Assembly (NCBI GenBank): GCA_963842975.1
Contig: CAWJIH010000017.1
Location: 7,007-71,006 of the forward strand
Source: JACJWR01 sp963842975
GTDB lineage: Bacteria > Actinomycetota > Actinomycetes > S36-B12 > UBA10799
Length of the DNA stretch: 64,000 nucleotides
Direction of reading: 5' to 3'
Shown here: one piece after another, positions 1 to 9,354 of the stretch
Numbering within the stretch: position 1 is the first letter of the stretch
How the letters are laid out: each line of letters opens with the position of its first letter
Notes under the pieces: model-generated
What the model was told of the DNA's origin: nothing
Database searches by the model: none
The model's input: only the letters and a program-made list of their open reading frames with translations
Made by a program: the position numbers and the translations under genes

Positions 1-1
1 C

Positions 2-1316
2 CTGATCAACCTGGCCCGCCGGGAGGATCCGGCGGCAGCGCTGGCTCACCTGCTCACCGACAATGACGAACCCGCCGAGGCGCGGGAACGGCTGGTGGCC
101 AGGGCGGCCGCGATCCAGGAGTCGCTGGTGACTGCCGGCGTGCTGGAAGTGGAGGGCGCCGACACGGTGGTGGCTGAAACGGGGGTGGCCGACTCGGGCG
201 TGGCCGACACGGTGGTGGCCGACTGCGGTGGTGGCCGACACGATGGACCCCGCCGAGGACTGCGAAGAAGCCCCAGCCCCACAGCTGCTGGACGACTGGA
301 AATTGGTCGACGAGTTGCAGGTCGACTTTGCCCTGAATCAGCCGCTTTCGACCTTCGCGCTCGCCGCGATTGAACTGCTCGACTCCGAATCGGAGACCTA
401 CGCCCTCGACGTCTTGTCGGTGCTGGAAGCGACGCTGGAGGATCCACGACCGGTGCTGTACGCGCAGCAGAACCGGGCCCGTGGGGAAGCCGTGGCGCAA
501 ATGAAGGCTGACGGGCTCGACTATGACGAACGCATGGAACTGCTCGAGGAGATCACTTGGCCCAAGCCGTTGGCCGACACGTTGGAGGGTGCCTACGAGA
601 TCTACGCGGCGGGCCATCCGTGGGTATTGGGCTACCCACTGCGGCCAAAATCTGTCGCACGGGAACTCTACGAGCTGGCTATGACCTTCACCGAATACAT
701 CAGCTACAACAAGATCGCCGCCGCTGAGGGGATTGTGCTGCGCTACCTCGCCGATGCCTACAAAACTCTGCGCAGCACAGTGCCGGAGGAGTCGCGCACT
801 GAGGAGTTGGACGACATCACCGCATGGCTGGGGGAGTTGGTGCGCCAGGTGGACTCCAGTTTGCTCGACGAGTGGGAACAGCTAGTGCACCCAAGTGGGG
901 ACGTTCCGGTGCTCGTTCGCCCTGGCGCGAATGATGAGCCACCGCCCATCACGTCAAATCCGCGCGCCTTCCGGGTGCTGGTTCGCAACGCCATGTTCCG
1001 TCGGGTCGAACTTGCGGCCCTGCGCAAGTGGAACGATCTCGGCGACTTGGACGCCCAAGCTGGGTGGGACGCGCAGCGATGGGCCACGGCGATGGCTGGC
1101 TACTACTCCGAATACGACGAGGTGGGCCTCGGCCCGGCAGCGCGTGGGCCGCATCTGCTTCTCATCGACGTCGAAGCCAGCAAGTGGCGAGTGCGTCAAA
1201 CATTTGATGATCCGGCCGGTGATCACGACTGGGGGATCAGTGCCGAGGTCGACCTTGCGGCCAGCGATGCGGCAGGTGAGGCGGTCGTCGTCGTTACCGG
1301 GGTGGATTCGTTCTAG
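2..1316 (+). CDS. DEAD/DEAH-box helicase, C-terminal part with DUF3516 (5' end outside window, frameshifted)
   Basis: This is the C-terminal half of an actinobacterial RNA/DNA helicase; the helicase core lies upstream of the window. The reading frame open from base 2 carries LTDNDEP and a helical stretch typical of the DUF3516 region. After base 224 the match continues one frame further on, with FALNQPLSTFALAA, TWPKPL and then FTEYISYNKIAAAEGIVL and LGELVRQVDSSLLDEWEQL, which I recognise as DUF3516. The break sits in a five-copy 15-bp tandem repeat (164-239, encoding T/S-x-V-A-D/E) whose last copy has one extra base. Removing one base from 224-227 restores a single frame to the TAG at 1314. 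The domain's biochemical role is not established. Identification is firm; whether the frameshift is real is open. Confidence 0.85.
164..239 (+). repeat. Five-copy 15-bp tandem repeat inside helicase gene
   Basis: Copies begin at 164, 179, 194, 209 and 224, roughly (acg/tcg)(gtg/ggg/ggc)gtg gcc gac. The first four are 15 nt and keep frame; the fifth is 16 nt (tgcggtggtggccgac) and shifts the frame. The repeat encodes a linker of V-A-D units, where length change would be tolerated in steps of five residues but not of one base. Confidence 0.8.
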
Positions 1317-1369
1317 CGCGCGCCAGGACAGTTGCTCGGTCAGTTCGGAGGCTTCCGGTCACAAGATCA

Positions 1370-3833
1370 CTAGGGAGTGGCGATGCGCACCGGTGTGCTC
1401 CGGTCGGTGGTGGTGCCATCGCCTAACGACCCGCCATAGTTGGCGCCCCAGCAGGTGACGTCGCGGTTGGCGCCGACCGTGCAGGTGTGCCCGTAGCCAG
1501 CCGTGAGGGCGATTCCTTGCAGCACGCCAATCGCAGTGACCGGTGCGGTCGAGTTTACGGTGGTGCCGTTGCCCAGTTGGCCATAGAAGTTGTCGCCCCA
1601 GCAACTCACCCCGCCATCGGCTTGGATTGCACAACTGTGGCCGTAGCCAGCGGCCACTGCGGCGGCGTTTGTCACGCCAATCACGGTCACCGGTGCGGTG
1701 CGGGTGATGGTTGAGCCATCACCAAGTTGGCCAGTCATGTTGTCGCCCCAGCAGCTGACCGCCCCGCCCGCCACCAGCGCGCAGACATGGTCGTGGCCGG
1801 TGGCCAAATCGATGACCCCGGTGAGGTTGCGAACCGCCGTTGGCACCGAACGATCCGTGGTGGTGCCGTCGCCGACCACTCCAGACCAATTGTCACCCCA
1901 GCACTTCACCGTGCGGTCGGCGAGCAGTGCACAGGTGTGACCCCACCCGGCCTTGACCGAAGTAGCGTCAGTGATGCCGAGAACTTTCACGGGCGTGCTG
2001 CGGTTGGCTTTGGAACCATCCCCGAGTTGGCCGATCCAGTTGGCACCCCAGCAGCGGATCTCGCCGGAGTTCAGCAAAGCGCAGGTGTGGTCCTCGCCCG
2101 CGGTGATGCCGATCGCGTCAGTGATTCCGGACACCGACACCGGTGCAGTTCGAGTGGTGGTGGTGCCGTCACCAAGTTGTCCGGCCGAATTGAGACCCCA
2201 GCATTTGACCTTGCCGTCGGCAAGTAGGGCACAGGTGTGGCCCATCCCGGCCGCGACCGCGCGCAGGTTCGTGACGCCACCCACGACGACGGGTGTGAGT
2301 TGTGCGGTGGTGGTGCCGTTGCCCAATTGGCCGTAGGTGTTGTCCCCCCAGCAGTTGAGGCGACCCGCTGAGTCGACCACGCAGGTGTGGGAGTCGCCGG
2401 CGGTCGAGACCGGAGTGAGGCTCGGCGTTGGCGTTGGCGTTGGCGTGGGGGGTGGGCGTCGGCGTGGGAGTCGGCGTGGGCGTCGGCGCCGGTGGTACGG
2501 CAGGCGGGCTGGCAACTGGCGGAGAATCGCTCGGAGCTTCCGCGTCGGTGGTGGGGAACCAGCCGGCGATGTCGAGGATGTAGTCGGTGGTGCCGGCGTT
2601 GTTGTAGAGGTTGATGGCGCCGTCTTTGCCGAGTTTGACGATGGCGAGGTTGGGGATGGTTTGGCCGGCGGTGAAGTTGAGGTTGGAGGCTAGGGGGCGT
2701 TCGGTGTCGGTGGGCCAGATGGTGGCCCAGCCGCCGGTGGTGGGGCGGGTGGCGGTGATGTTGACGACTACGGCGTCGATTCCGGTGGTGGGTAGTCCGG
2801 CGCGCCCGGCGATGGGCACGCTGATGGTGGTGGCTGGTCCGACGGAGCCGTTGGGGCCTTGGCCGTCGACGGTGGTGTTGCCTGGGCGGGTGTCGAGTAG
2901 TCGGGCGGGGACGACCGGGTTGTAGTCGTCGGCGGTGGGGAACCAGCCGGCGATGTCGAGGATGTAGTCGGTGGTGCCGGCGTTGTTGTAGAGGTTGATG
3001 GCGCCGTCTTTGCCGAGTTTGACGATGGCGAGGTTGGGGATGGTTTGGCCGGCGGTGAAGTTGAGGTTGGAGGCTAGGGGGCGTTCGGTGTCGGTGGGCC
3101 AGATGGTGGCCCAGCCGCCGGTGGTGGGGCGGGTGGCGGTGATGTTGACGACTACGGCGTCGATTCCGGTGGTGGGTAGTCCGGCGCGCCCGGCGATGGG
3201 CACGCTGATGGTGGTGGCTGGTCCGACGGAGCCGTTGGGGCCTTGGCCGTCGACGGTGGTGTTGCCTGGGCGGGTGTCGAGTAGTCGGGCGGGGACGACC
3301 GGGTTGTAGTCGTCGGTGGTGGGGAACCAGCCGGCGATGTCGAGGATGTAGTCGGTGGTGCCGGCGTTGTTGTAGAGGTTGATGGCGCCGTCTTTGCCGA
3401 GTTTGACGATGGCGAGGTTGGGGATGGTTTGGCCGGCGGTGAAGTTGAGGTTGGAGGCTAGGGGGCGTTCGGTGTCGGTGGGCCAGATGGTGGCCCAGCC
3501 GCCGGTGGTGGGGCGGGTGGCGGTGATGTTGACGACTACGGCGTCGATTCCGGTGGTGGGTAGTCCGGCGCGCCCGGCGATGGGCACGCTGATGGTGGTG
3601 GCTGGTCCGACGGAGCCGTTGGGGCCTTGGCCGTCGACGGTGGTGTTGCCTGGGCGGGTGTCGAGTAGTCGGGCGGGGACGACCGGGTTGTAGTTTGCTG
3701 ACGGGTCGCCGGTAGACGCAAGGGAACTCGACGTCGTGAGCGGCAGGGCCAGCACTATCAAGGCACACGCACTGAGCACGACCAGTGCGAGGTGCACCTT
3801 CTTCCCAATGCCACTTGTGACGCTGTCAACCAC
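1370..3833 (-). CDS. Secreted repeat protein: three 128-residue LLDTR-type repeats, Pro-Thr linker, RCC1-like repeats (frameshifted)
   Basis: Probably an exported surface or extracellular protein. The GTG at 3833 has GGAGG 9 nt upstream and starts a signal peptide (LALVVLSACALIVLALPL); the frame stays open to a TTG at 3851. Three near-identical 128-residue units follow, each beginning YNPVVPARLLDTRPGN and ending YILDIAGWFP, a module I know from secreted actinobacterial proteins. A (PT)n linker leads to about seven RCC1-type repeats with the signature CWGxNxxGQLGDGT, which normally fold as a beta-propeller. The frame breaks in a run of six C on the coding strand (2447-2452): with five C the linker reads on into the RCC1 domain, giving about 820 residues. 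As written, the N-terminal frame runs on as unrelated sequence to 2169. Ligand unknown. Confidence 0.8.
2543..3694. repeat. Three tandem 384-bp direct repeats
   Basis: The same 384-bp block occurs three times in tandem (junctions near 2543, 2927, 3311, 3694). I see essentially no differences except the codon pair giving ADDY versus TDDY at the joins. The period is a multiple of three, so copy number can change without breaking frame. Near identity at synonymous sites points to recent amplification or ongoing gene conversion, and short-read assemblies could have miscounted copies. Confidence 0.95.
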
Positions 3834-3964
3834 AGACCTACACCTCCACAACCGACTTGATCAAGTCGGCAATCATGTGCTGCCTCTGTCCGTGGGCGGA
3901 AGTCTAATTGTCCGCCCTCCCACTATGGCAGTGTTCGCGTGACCACCGCATGCGCAAGTGGGAC

Positions 3965-4039
3965 GCACAAAACCCTGCAGTTAGTGCCGAGATTCTGTCG
4001 TTGTATCGGCAGGATCAGGGCACAACTGCAGGGTTGTGC
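3965..4039. repeat. Nested palindromic element, copy 1
   Basis: The outer arms are gcacaaaaccctgcagtt and its near complement aactgcagggttgtgc. The inner arms are tgccga and tcggca. It lies just beyond the 3' end of fadB and before the promoter of the repeat protein. A second element of the same design is at 54429-54479. The rest of 3834-4085 shows no gene. Confidence 0.6.
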
Positions 4040-4085
4040 GTAACAATCTTGTGGTCCGTCGGCCAGCGGTCAGCGGCCTGTGGAT

Positions 4086-6176
4086 TTATGCGGGAAGGCT
4101 TGCCATCCCGGTGGTGAGGAAGCGCTTGCCGTTGACCTTCTCGGAAACTCCGACGCGGTCGAGGTACGGCGTGATTCCCCCGAGGTGGAACGGCCAGCCG
4201 GCGCCCATGATCATGCACAGGTCGATGTCCTGCGCCTCGGCCACGACACCCTCGTCGAGCATCAGGCCGATTTCCTCAGCCATCGCTTCGAGTGCCCGCT
4301 GACGGACCTCTTCGGAGGTCAGCGGTGCATCGCCCTGGGTGAACAAGGCTGCGACCTCGGGGTCCACCGACTGGTTGCCTTGGGAGTCCCAGGCCCAGAT
4401 CGCGCCCTTGCCAGCTTCGACGATCTTGCCCAGGTTGTCCGAGACGTAGAAGCGGTCCGGGTAGGCCTCCTTCATGGTCTCCGACACGTGGAAGGCCACG
4501 GCAGGACCCACCAGTTGCAGAAGCACGAACGGGGTCATTGGCAGGCCCAGCGGAGCAAGGGCGGTGTCGGCCGTGGCGAAGTCGGTGCCTTCATCCACGG
4601 ACTTGGTGACCTCGCCCATGAATCGGGTGAGCAGGCGGTTGACCACGAACGCTGGCTTGTCGCTGACCAGCACGCAGGACTTCTTCAACGACTTGCCGAC
4701 CGCGAAGGCCGTGGCGACTGCAGCGTCGTCTGTTTGGTCGGCCCGGACAATCTCCACCAGAGGCATCACTGCCACCGGGTTGAAGAAGTGGAATCCCACG
4801 ACTCGCTCGGGATGCTCGAGGTCTTCGGCCATCGCGGTGACCGACAGCGATGAGGTGTTGGTCGCGAGGATGCAGGATTCGCTGACCACGGCCTCCACTT
4901 CGGCGAAGACCTGCTGCTTGACCTTGAGATCCTCGAACACCGCCTCGATCACGAAGTCGGCGTCGCTGAAGGCAGCCTTGTCCACCGAACCCGTGATCAA
5001 ACCCTTGAGCCGGTTGGCCTTACCCTCGCTGAGTCGGCCCTTGGCACGCATGCCGTCGATTTGGCCGCGGCAGTACTCCAACCCCTTGTCGACCCGGGAC
5101 TGATCCAAATCTGTCATCACCACCGGGACTTGCAGACGCTGGGCGAACAACAGCGCCATCTGCGAGGCCATGAGTCCCGCACCCACAACGCCGACCTTGG
5201 TGACCGGGCGGGCAAGAGACTTGTCGGGCACGCCAACTGGTCGCTTCGCACGCTTTTGCACCAGGTCGAATGAGTACAGCCCGGAACGTAGCTCTTCGGT
5301 CATGAGCAGGTCGGCCAAGGCCTCGTCTTCGGCAGCAAAAGCCACCTCGCGGGTTGCCGTCTTCGCCAACTCGATCAGATCCAGCGCGCGGATCGGGGCC
5401 GGTGCCGCCGGGCCCAATTTGCCGGCGACGAATCCGCGACCAGCGGCCACGGCATCGTCCCAGGCGGCGCCGCGATCGACTGCGGCCCGGTCCACCGCCA
5501 CGTCACCGTTGAGCACGCCAGCCGCCCACAGCAGCGATTGCTCCAGGTAGTCCGCCGCGTCGAACATGACGTCGGCGATCCCCATGCCAGCCACCTGGGC
5601 GGGCTTGAGCATCTTGTTCTGGTTCAGCGCGTTCTCCACGATCACCTTCACTGCGCCGGCGGCGCCGATCAGGTTGGGCAGCAGGTAGGTGCCGCCCCAG
5701 CCGGGTACCAGACCGAGGAAGCACTCCGGCAGGGCAATGGCTGCGGCGCTACTCGACACCGTGCGGTAGTCGCAATGCAGCGCGATTTCGAGGCCACCAC
5801 CCATGGCCGCCCCGTTGATGAACGCGAACGTCGGCGCTTTGAGGTCAGCCAGGCGGCTGAAGGCCGCGTGCCCGGCCTGGGCGATCTCCAGACCCATGGC
5901 ACGGTCGGAGATGAACGGGACGCCGGATAGATCTGCGCCGACGGCGAAGATGAACGGCTTGCCGGTGAGGCAAACTGCGGACAGACCCGGCTCGGCCTCG
6001 ACCTCGTCGAGTGCGGCGTTCAGCGAGGCCAGTGATCCGAGTCCGAAGGTGTTCGGCCGGGTGTGGTCGTGGCCGTTGTCCATGGTGATCATGGCTGCTT
6101 TGCCGGCTCCGAGCGGCAACTCCAGGTAGCGAACCTTGAACTCGGTCACAACCTCGGGGGGCAGTTCAGTGCTCAT
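4086..6176 (-). CDS. fadB: Bifunctional enoyl-CoA hydratase / 3-hydroxyacyl-CoA dehydrogenase (FadB-type alpha subunit)
   Basis: Catalyses hydration of trans-2-enoyl-CoA and NAD-dependent oxidation of L-3-hydroxyacyl-CoA in fatty acid beta-oxidation. The 696-residue protein has an N-terminal crotonase domain (AAMGGGLEIALHCDYR, PECFLGLVPGWGGTY) with the catalytic-type glutamates. A Rossmann domain follows at about residue 330 (GVVGAGLMASQMA), then the HAD signature VVGFHFFNPVAVMPLVEI and the C-terminal helical domain. ATG 6176 is chosen over an upstream start at 6245 because it lies 2 nt past the fadA stop and begins the conserved sequence. It is the distal gene of a fadA-fadB operon, and the two products are expected to form the trifunctional complex. 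Confidence 0.93.
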   Translation of the reverse strand: MSTELPPEVVTEFKVRYLELPLGAGKAAMITMDNGHDHTRPNTFGLGSLASLNAALDEVEAEPGLSAVCLTGKPFIFAVGADLSGVPFISDRAMGLEIAQAGHAAFSRLADLKAPTFAFINGAAMGGGLEIALHCDYRTVSSSAAAIALPECFLGLVPGWGGTYLLPNLIGAAGAVKVIVENALNQNKMLKPAQVAGMGIADVMFDAADYLEQSLLWAAGVLNGDVAVDRAAVDRGAAWDDAVAAGRGFVAGKLGPAAPAPIRALDLIELAKTATREVAFAAEDEALADLLMTEELRSGLYSFDLVQKRAKRPVGVPDKSLARPVTKVGVVGAGLMASQMALLFAQRLQVPVVMTDLDQSRVDKGLEYCRGQIDGMRAKGRLSEGKANRLKGLITGSVDKAAFSDADFVIEAVFEDLKVKQQVFAEVEAVVSESCILATNTSSLSVTAMAEDLEHPERVVGFHFFNPVAVMPLVEIVRADQTDDAAVATAFAVGKSLKKSCVLVSDKPAFVVNRLLTRFMGEVTKSVDEGTDFATADTALAPLGLPMTPFVLLQLVGPAVAFHVSETMKEAYPDRFYVSDNLGKIVEAGKGAIWAWDSQGNQSVDPEVAALFTQGDAPLTSEEVRQRALEAMAEEIGLMLDEGVVAEAQDIDLCMIMGAGWPFHLGGITPYLDRVGVSEKVNGKRFLTTGMASLPA

Positions 6177-6178
6177 GC

Positions 6179-7381
6179 TTATGCGCCTTCCGTGTAGTGC
6201 GGGTTCTCCCAGATGACCGTGCCGCCCATTCCGAGCCCAATGCACATGCTCGTCAGGCCATAGCGGACCTCGGGGTGATCCTCGAAGTCACGTGCCAGGT
6301 AGGTCATGAGCCGGATCCCCGAGGATGCCAATGGGTGGCCCACTGCGATCGCGCCACCCATGGGGTTGACTCGCGGGTCGTCGTCGGCGATGCCGTAGTA
6401 GTCCAACATGCTCAACACCTGCACGGCGAAGGCCTCGTTGATCTCAAAAAGGCCGATGTCTTCGATGCTCAGACCGGCTTTGGCCAGGGCCTTCTCGGTG
6501 GCTGGCACCGGGCCGTAGCCCATGATCTCCGGTTCCACACCGGCGAACGCGAACGACACCAGGCGCATCTTCTTGGCTAGGCCCAACTCGTCGGCAACTT
6601 CTTCGGCAGCAAGGATGGCACCCGTGGCGCCATCGTTGAGGCCAGCGGCGTTACCCGCAGTCACGCGTCCGTGTGAACGGAAAGGCGTCTTGAGAGTGGC
6701 CAGACCTTCCATCGCGGTTCCCGGACGAGGGGGTTCGTCGGTGGTGGCCAGACCCCAGGCACCATCCTGACCGCGCACGGCGACCGGTACGAGGTCGGGT
6801 TGAATCTTTCCGTCCGCGTATGCCTTTGCAGTCTTGTCCTGGCTGGCGACGGCGTAGGCGTCCGCGCGTTCTTTGGTCAACTGCGGAAGTTTGTCGTGCA
6901 GGTTCTCCGCGGTCTTTCCCATCAGCAGCGCTTCCGGATCGACCAACTTCTCCGAAACGAAGCGGGGGTTGGGGTCGACCCCTTCACCCATTGGGTGGCG
7001 TCCCATGTGTTCGACACCGGCAGCGATGGCGATGTCGTAGGCGCCCACCCCAATCCCGGCGGACATCGTCGTGGCGGCAGTCATGGCACCTGCGCACATG
7101 CGATCGATGGAGAACCCAGGCACGCTTACCGGCAGCCCGGCAAGGATCCCAGCGGTGCGGCCGATGGTGAGGCCCTGGTCGCCGATCTGAGTGGTGGCCG
7201 CGACGGCGACCTCGTCGATGCGCTCCGGTGGGAGATTCGGGTTGCGGCGAATCAACTCCCGGATCACCTTGACCACAAGGTCATCGGCGCGAGTGTCTGC
7301 GTAAAGGCCTTTGGGGCCAGATTTTCCGAAAGGTGTGCGCACGCCGTCGACGAAGACGACGCTACGACCTGCCTGGGGCAC
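6179..7381 (-). CDS. fadA: Acetyl-CoA C-acyltransferase (thiolase, FadA-type beta subunit)
   Basis: A 400-residue thiolase that cleaves 3-ketoacyl-CoA to acetyl-CoA and a shortened acyl-CoA. Visible active-site blocks are the nucleophilic Cys in DRMCAGAM (about residue 93), NEAFAVQ, GHPLASSG with the catalytic His, and the second Cys in SMCIGLGMGGT near the C-terminus. It is the upstream partner of fadB with only 2 nt between them, so translational coupling is likely. It lies 40 nt downstream of rnd on the same strand and may share that transcript. Confidence 0.95.
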   Translation of the reverse strand: MPQAGRSVVFVDGVRTPFGKSGPKGLYADTRADDLVVKVIRELIRRNPNLPPERIDEVAVAATTQIGDQGLTIGRTAGILAGLPVSVPGFSIDRMCAGAMTAATTMSAGIGVGAYDIAIAAGVEHMGRHPMGEGVDPNPRFVSEKLVDPEALLMGKTAENLHDKLPQLTKERADAYAVASQDKTAKAYADGKIQPDLVPVAVRGQDGAWGLATTDEPPRPGTAMEGLATLKTPFRSHGRVTAGNAAGLNDGATGAILAAEEVADELGLAKKMRLVSFAFAGVEPEIMGYGPVPATEKALAKAGLSIEDIGLFEINEAFAVQVLSMLDYYGIADDDPRVNPMGGAIAVGHPLASSGIRLMTYLARDFEDHPEVRYGLTSMCIGLGMGGTVIWENPHYTEGA

Positions 7382-7421
7382 GGGGCCTCCTGAGGTTCGA
7401 CGAATGACTGACGCCCAAATG

Positions 7422-8678
7422 TTACTCGTGAGTAATGTCAGTCGGCTCCGAGGGTCCGTCTGGCTGCAACGCCAGCGCTATCGACTCGGCAGTCAGGTCG
7501 ATTTGCCATTCCCTGGCGCCAGCGGTGTGCAACGCCGTAGCCACCAGCCCCACATCCTGCGCAGGCTGCCGAAACCCGTCCTCGGGGTGCTGGAACAGCG
7601 CCCAGACGGCGCCCTTCATTGCCTTCGGCGCCAGCAAGTTCTCACGGGGTATCGCAAGTTCTTCGGAAAGGTCGGTGAGGGAGGACCTCACCCGCTGGTA
7701 GGCCGCGGCGAGCGCGGGATCGATGCGATCCCACGACCTCGGATCTGGCGGATCGGTGCGGGGAGCCCGGCGCGGTGGCAATTGATCCTCGGGCAGGCTC
7801 ATGGCGCGTTCGATTGCAGCCAACCAGCGCCGCTGTCGGCCAACTGGGTCCCGACCCAGCCCAGGCAGTGCCCGAAGCTCGGCGAGATTCGTTGGGGGCG
7901 TCGCGACGGCCGCCGCGATGGTCAGGTCGCGCAGAACTTTGCTAGGTGTGCGGTCGAGTTCGGCAGCGAGCTCATCGCGGGAAATCCATAGCTCCCGCGC
8001 GACGGCCAGGGAGCGTGGCGATGTGGCCTTGAGTCCTTTGATTCGGCGCCAGCGTTCGGGTTGAGGTTCTGGCGGCGGCGCAAGGCGGAGCGCGGCGAAC
8101 TCCTGCTTGGCCCACTCCAGTCGATCTGCGGCAGCTAACTCCGCCTGCAGAACATCAGCCAAGTCCAACAGCAACTCCACGTCCAGCGCCGCGTAGGTCA
8201 GCAAGTTTTCAGGTAACGGGCGGGTGGACCAATCGGCGGCCGAATGGGATTTCGCCAGAGTCACGCCGAGGAACTGCTCAGTCATTGCGGAAAGTCCCAC
8301 CCGCGGCACATTGAGTAGCCGGCCCGCAAGTTCGGTGTCGAAAACTTCCGGTGGGTGCAGACCGAGGTCGGCCATGCCGGGGAGGTCTTGGCTGGCTGCG
8401 TGGAGCACCCAGGTGTTCGCAGTCAGTGCTTCGGCAAGCGCCGAGAAGTCGTCAATGGCGATGGGATCGACCAGCCAGATGCCTGCGCCGCGTCGGTTGA
8501 ACTGCAGTAGGTAGGCGCGTTGGCTGTATCGATAACCGCCAGCGCGCTCGGCGTCGACCGCGATCGGACCATGGCCAGCGCGGATAGCGGCTGCGCATTC
8601 TGCCAGTGCCGCCGCCGAGTCCACCACCGGAGGAACCGGCGCGGCTGGCGCGATCAGCACGGGAACTTCTGACGTCAC
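7422..8678 (-). CDS. rnd: Ribonuclease D-like 3'-5' exonuclease with HRDC domain
   Basis: A predicted DEDD-family 3'-5' exoribonuclease for tRNA and other RNA 3' ends. The N-terminal exonuclease domain shows the first acidic motif as VDAER, then further acidic motifs including YAALDVELLLDLADVL (about residue 170). An HRDC nucleic-acid-binding domain follows (LAVARELWISRDELAAELDRTP). Length is 418 aa, normal for the actinobacterial family. The GTG start at 8678 shares its G with the TAG of the upstream LuxR gene (TAGTG), indicating coupled translation. I recall this gene beside DUF3000 and hemE in other Actinomycetota. Confidence 0.9.
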   Translation of the reverse strand: MTSEVPVLIAPAAPVPPVVDSAAALAECAAAIRAGHGPIAVDAERAGGYRYSQRAYLLQFNRRGAGIWLVDPIAIDDFSALAEALTANTWVLHAASQDLPGMADLGLHPPEVFDTELAGRLLNVPRVGLSAMTEQFLGVTLAKSHSAADWSTRPLPENLLTYAALDVELLLDLADVLQAELAAADRLEWAKQEFAALRLAPPPEPQPERWRRIKGLKATSPRSLAVARELWISRDELAAELDRTPSKVLRDLTIAAAVATPPTNLAELRALPGLGRDPVGRQRRWLAAIERAMSLPEDQLPPRRAPRTDPPDPRSWDRIDPALAAAYQRVRSSLTDLSEELAIPRENLLAPKAMKGAVWALFQHPEDGFRQPAQDVGLVATALHTAGAREWQIDLTAESIALALQPDGPSEPTDITHE

Positions 8679-9271
8679 TAGCTGATGACGCCTTCCCGCA
8701 TGCCCATGGCCACGAGGCGAGCACGGTCACCGGTGCCCATCTTGCGGGAGATACGAGCCATGTGACTCTTCACCGTAAGCGACGAAAGCCCAAGGTAGGA
8801 GCCGATGTCCTTGTTGGACATGCCATTGGCCACGGACTGCAGCACCTCCAACTCACGGTTGGTGAGGGCCGCTACCCGATGACGGCTCTCGCCACTTTGA
8901 CCCCATCTGTTGCCGGTCACGAGATAACTGCGGATCCCCGTGAGCACCGCGGCGCGTACGCCAGCAACGTCATGCCTGGTGGAAACTAGCATGATTCGGC
9001 GCCAACCCAAGCGCTGCAATTGGCGTGCCAGCACCAGCAGTGGCGTGTCCTCAATGGATCCATCCAGGATGCAGATGTCGTTTCTGGTGTCGACTCCTCC
9101 GGATTGCCGCGCCTCCGATCCCCGGACGCACGGGACGATGCGTCGGGCACCGGAGCGTTCCAATACCCGCTCATAGGTCCGGCGTCGAGTATCGCCACCG
9201 CATACGACGAGCGCGGAGAAATTGCGACGGGCGGTCGGCTGAGGTCGCAGCGGCGTGGCGGTTCTAATCAC
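8678..9271 (-). CDS. LuxR-family response-regulator-like transcription factor
   Basis: A 197-residue DNA-binding regulator. The C-terminus is a clear LuxR/NarL helix-turn-helix (LTNRELEVLQSVANGMSNKD, then LTVKSHMARISRKMG). The N-terminus resembles a receiver fold (ALVVCGGDTRRR, ICILDG, IMLVSTRHD), but the usual phosphoacceptor Asp cluster is poorly conserved, so it may be phosphorylation-independent. No histidine kinase is adjacent. The GTG start at 9271 follows a strong GGAGGTGG. It is the first gene of a probable luxR-rnd-fadA-fadB run. Confidence 0.85.
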   Translation of the reverse strand: MIRTATPLRPQPTARRNFSALVVCGGDTRRRTYERVLERSGARRIVPCVRGSEARQSGGVDTRNDICILDGSIEDTPLLVLARQLQRLGWRRIMLVSTRHDVAGVRAAVLTGIRSYLVTGNRWGQSGESRHRVAALTNRELEVLQSVANGMSNKDIGSYLGLSSLTVKSHMARISRKMGTGDRARLVAMGMREGVIS

Positions 9272-9354
9272 AGTCCACCTCCGATGGAATCGACACTAAC
9301 GTACCCAACTAGTGGTGGTATCGGCGCCGCGTGGTGCGGGCTTGACCCCGCAAC

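Noticed and set aside
2611..3693. Three identical 104-codon plus-strand frames
   Set aside because: They are antisense to the LLDTR repeats and exist only because the DNA unit is triplicated.
2543..3694. Tandem repeat considered as CRISPR or satellite
   Set aside because: Units are contiguous 384-bp coding modules without unique spacers.
2071..3768. A 565-codon Arg/His/Pro-rich frame opposite and across the 384-bp repeats
   Set aside because: It is a shadow of the true repeat-protein frame; its composition is an artefact of the repeated GC-rich codons.
8678..9271. Two-component response regulator with partner kinase
   Set aside because: No histidine kinase is adjacent and the receiver phosphorylation residues are not convincing.
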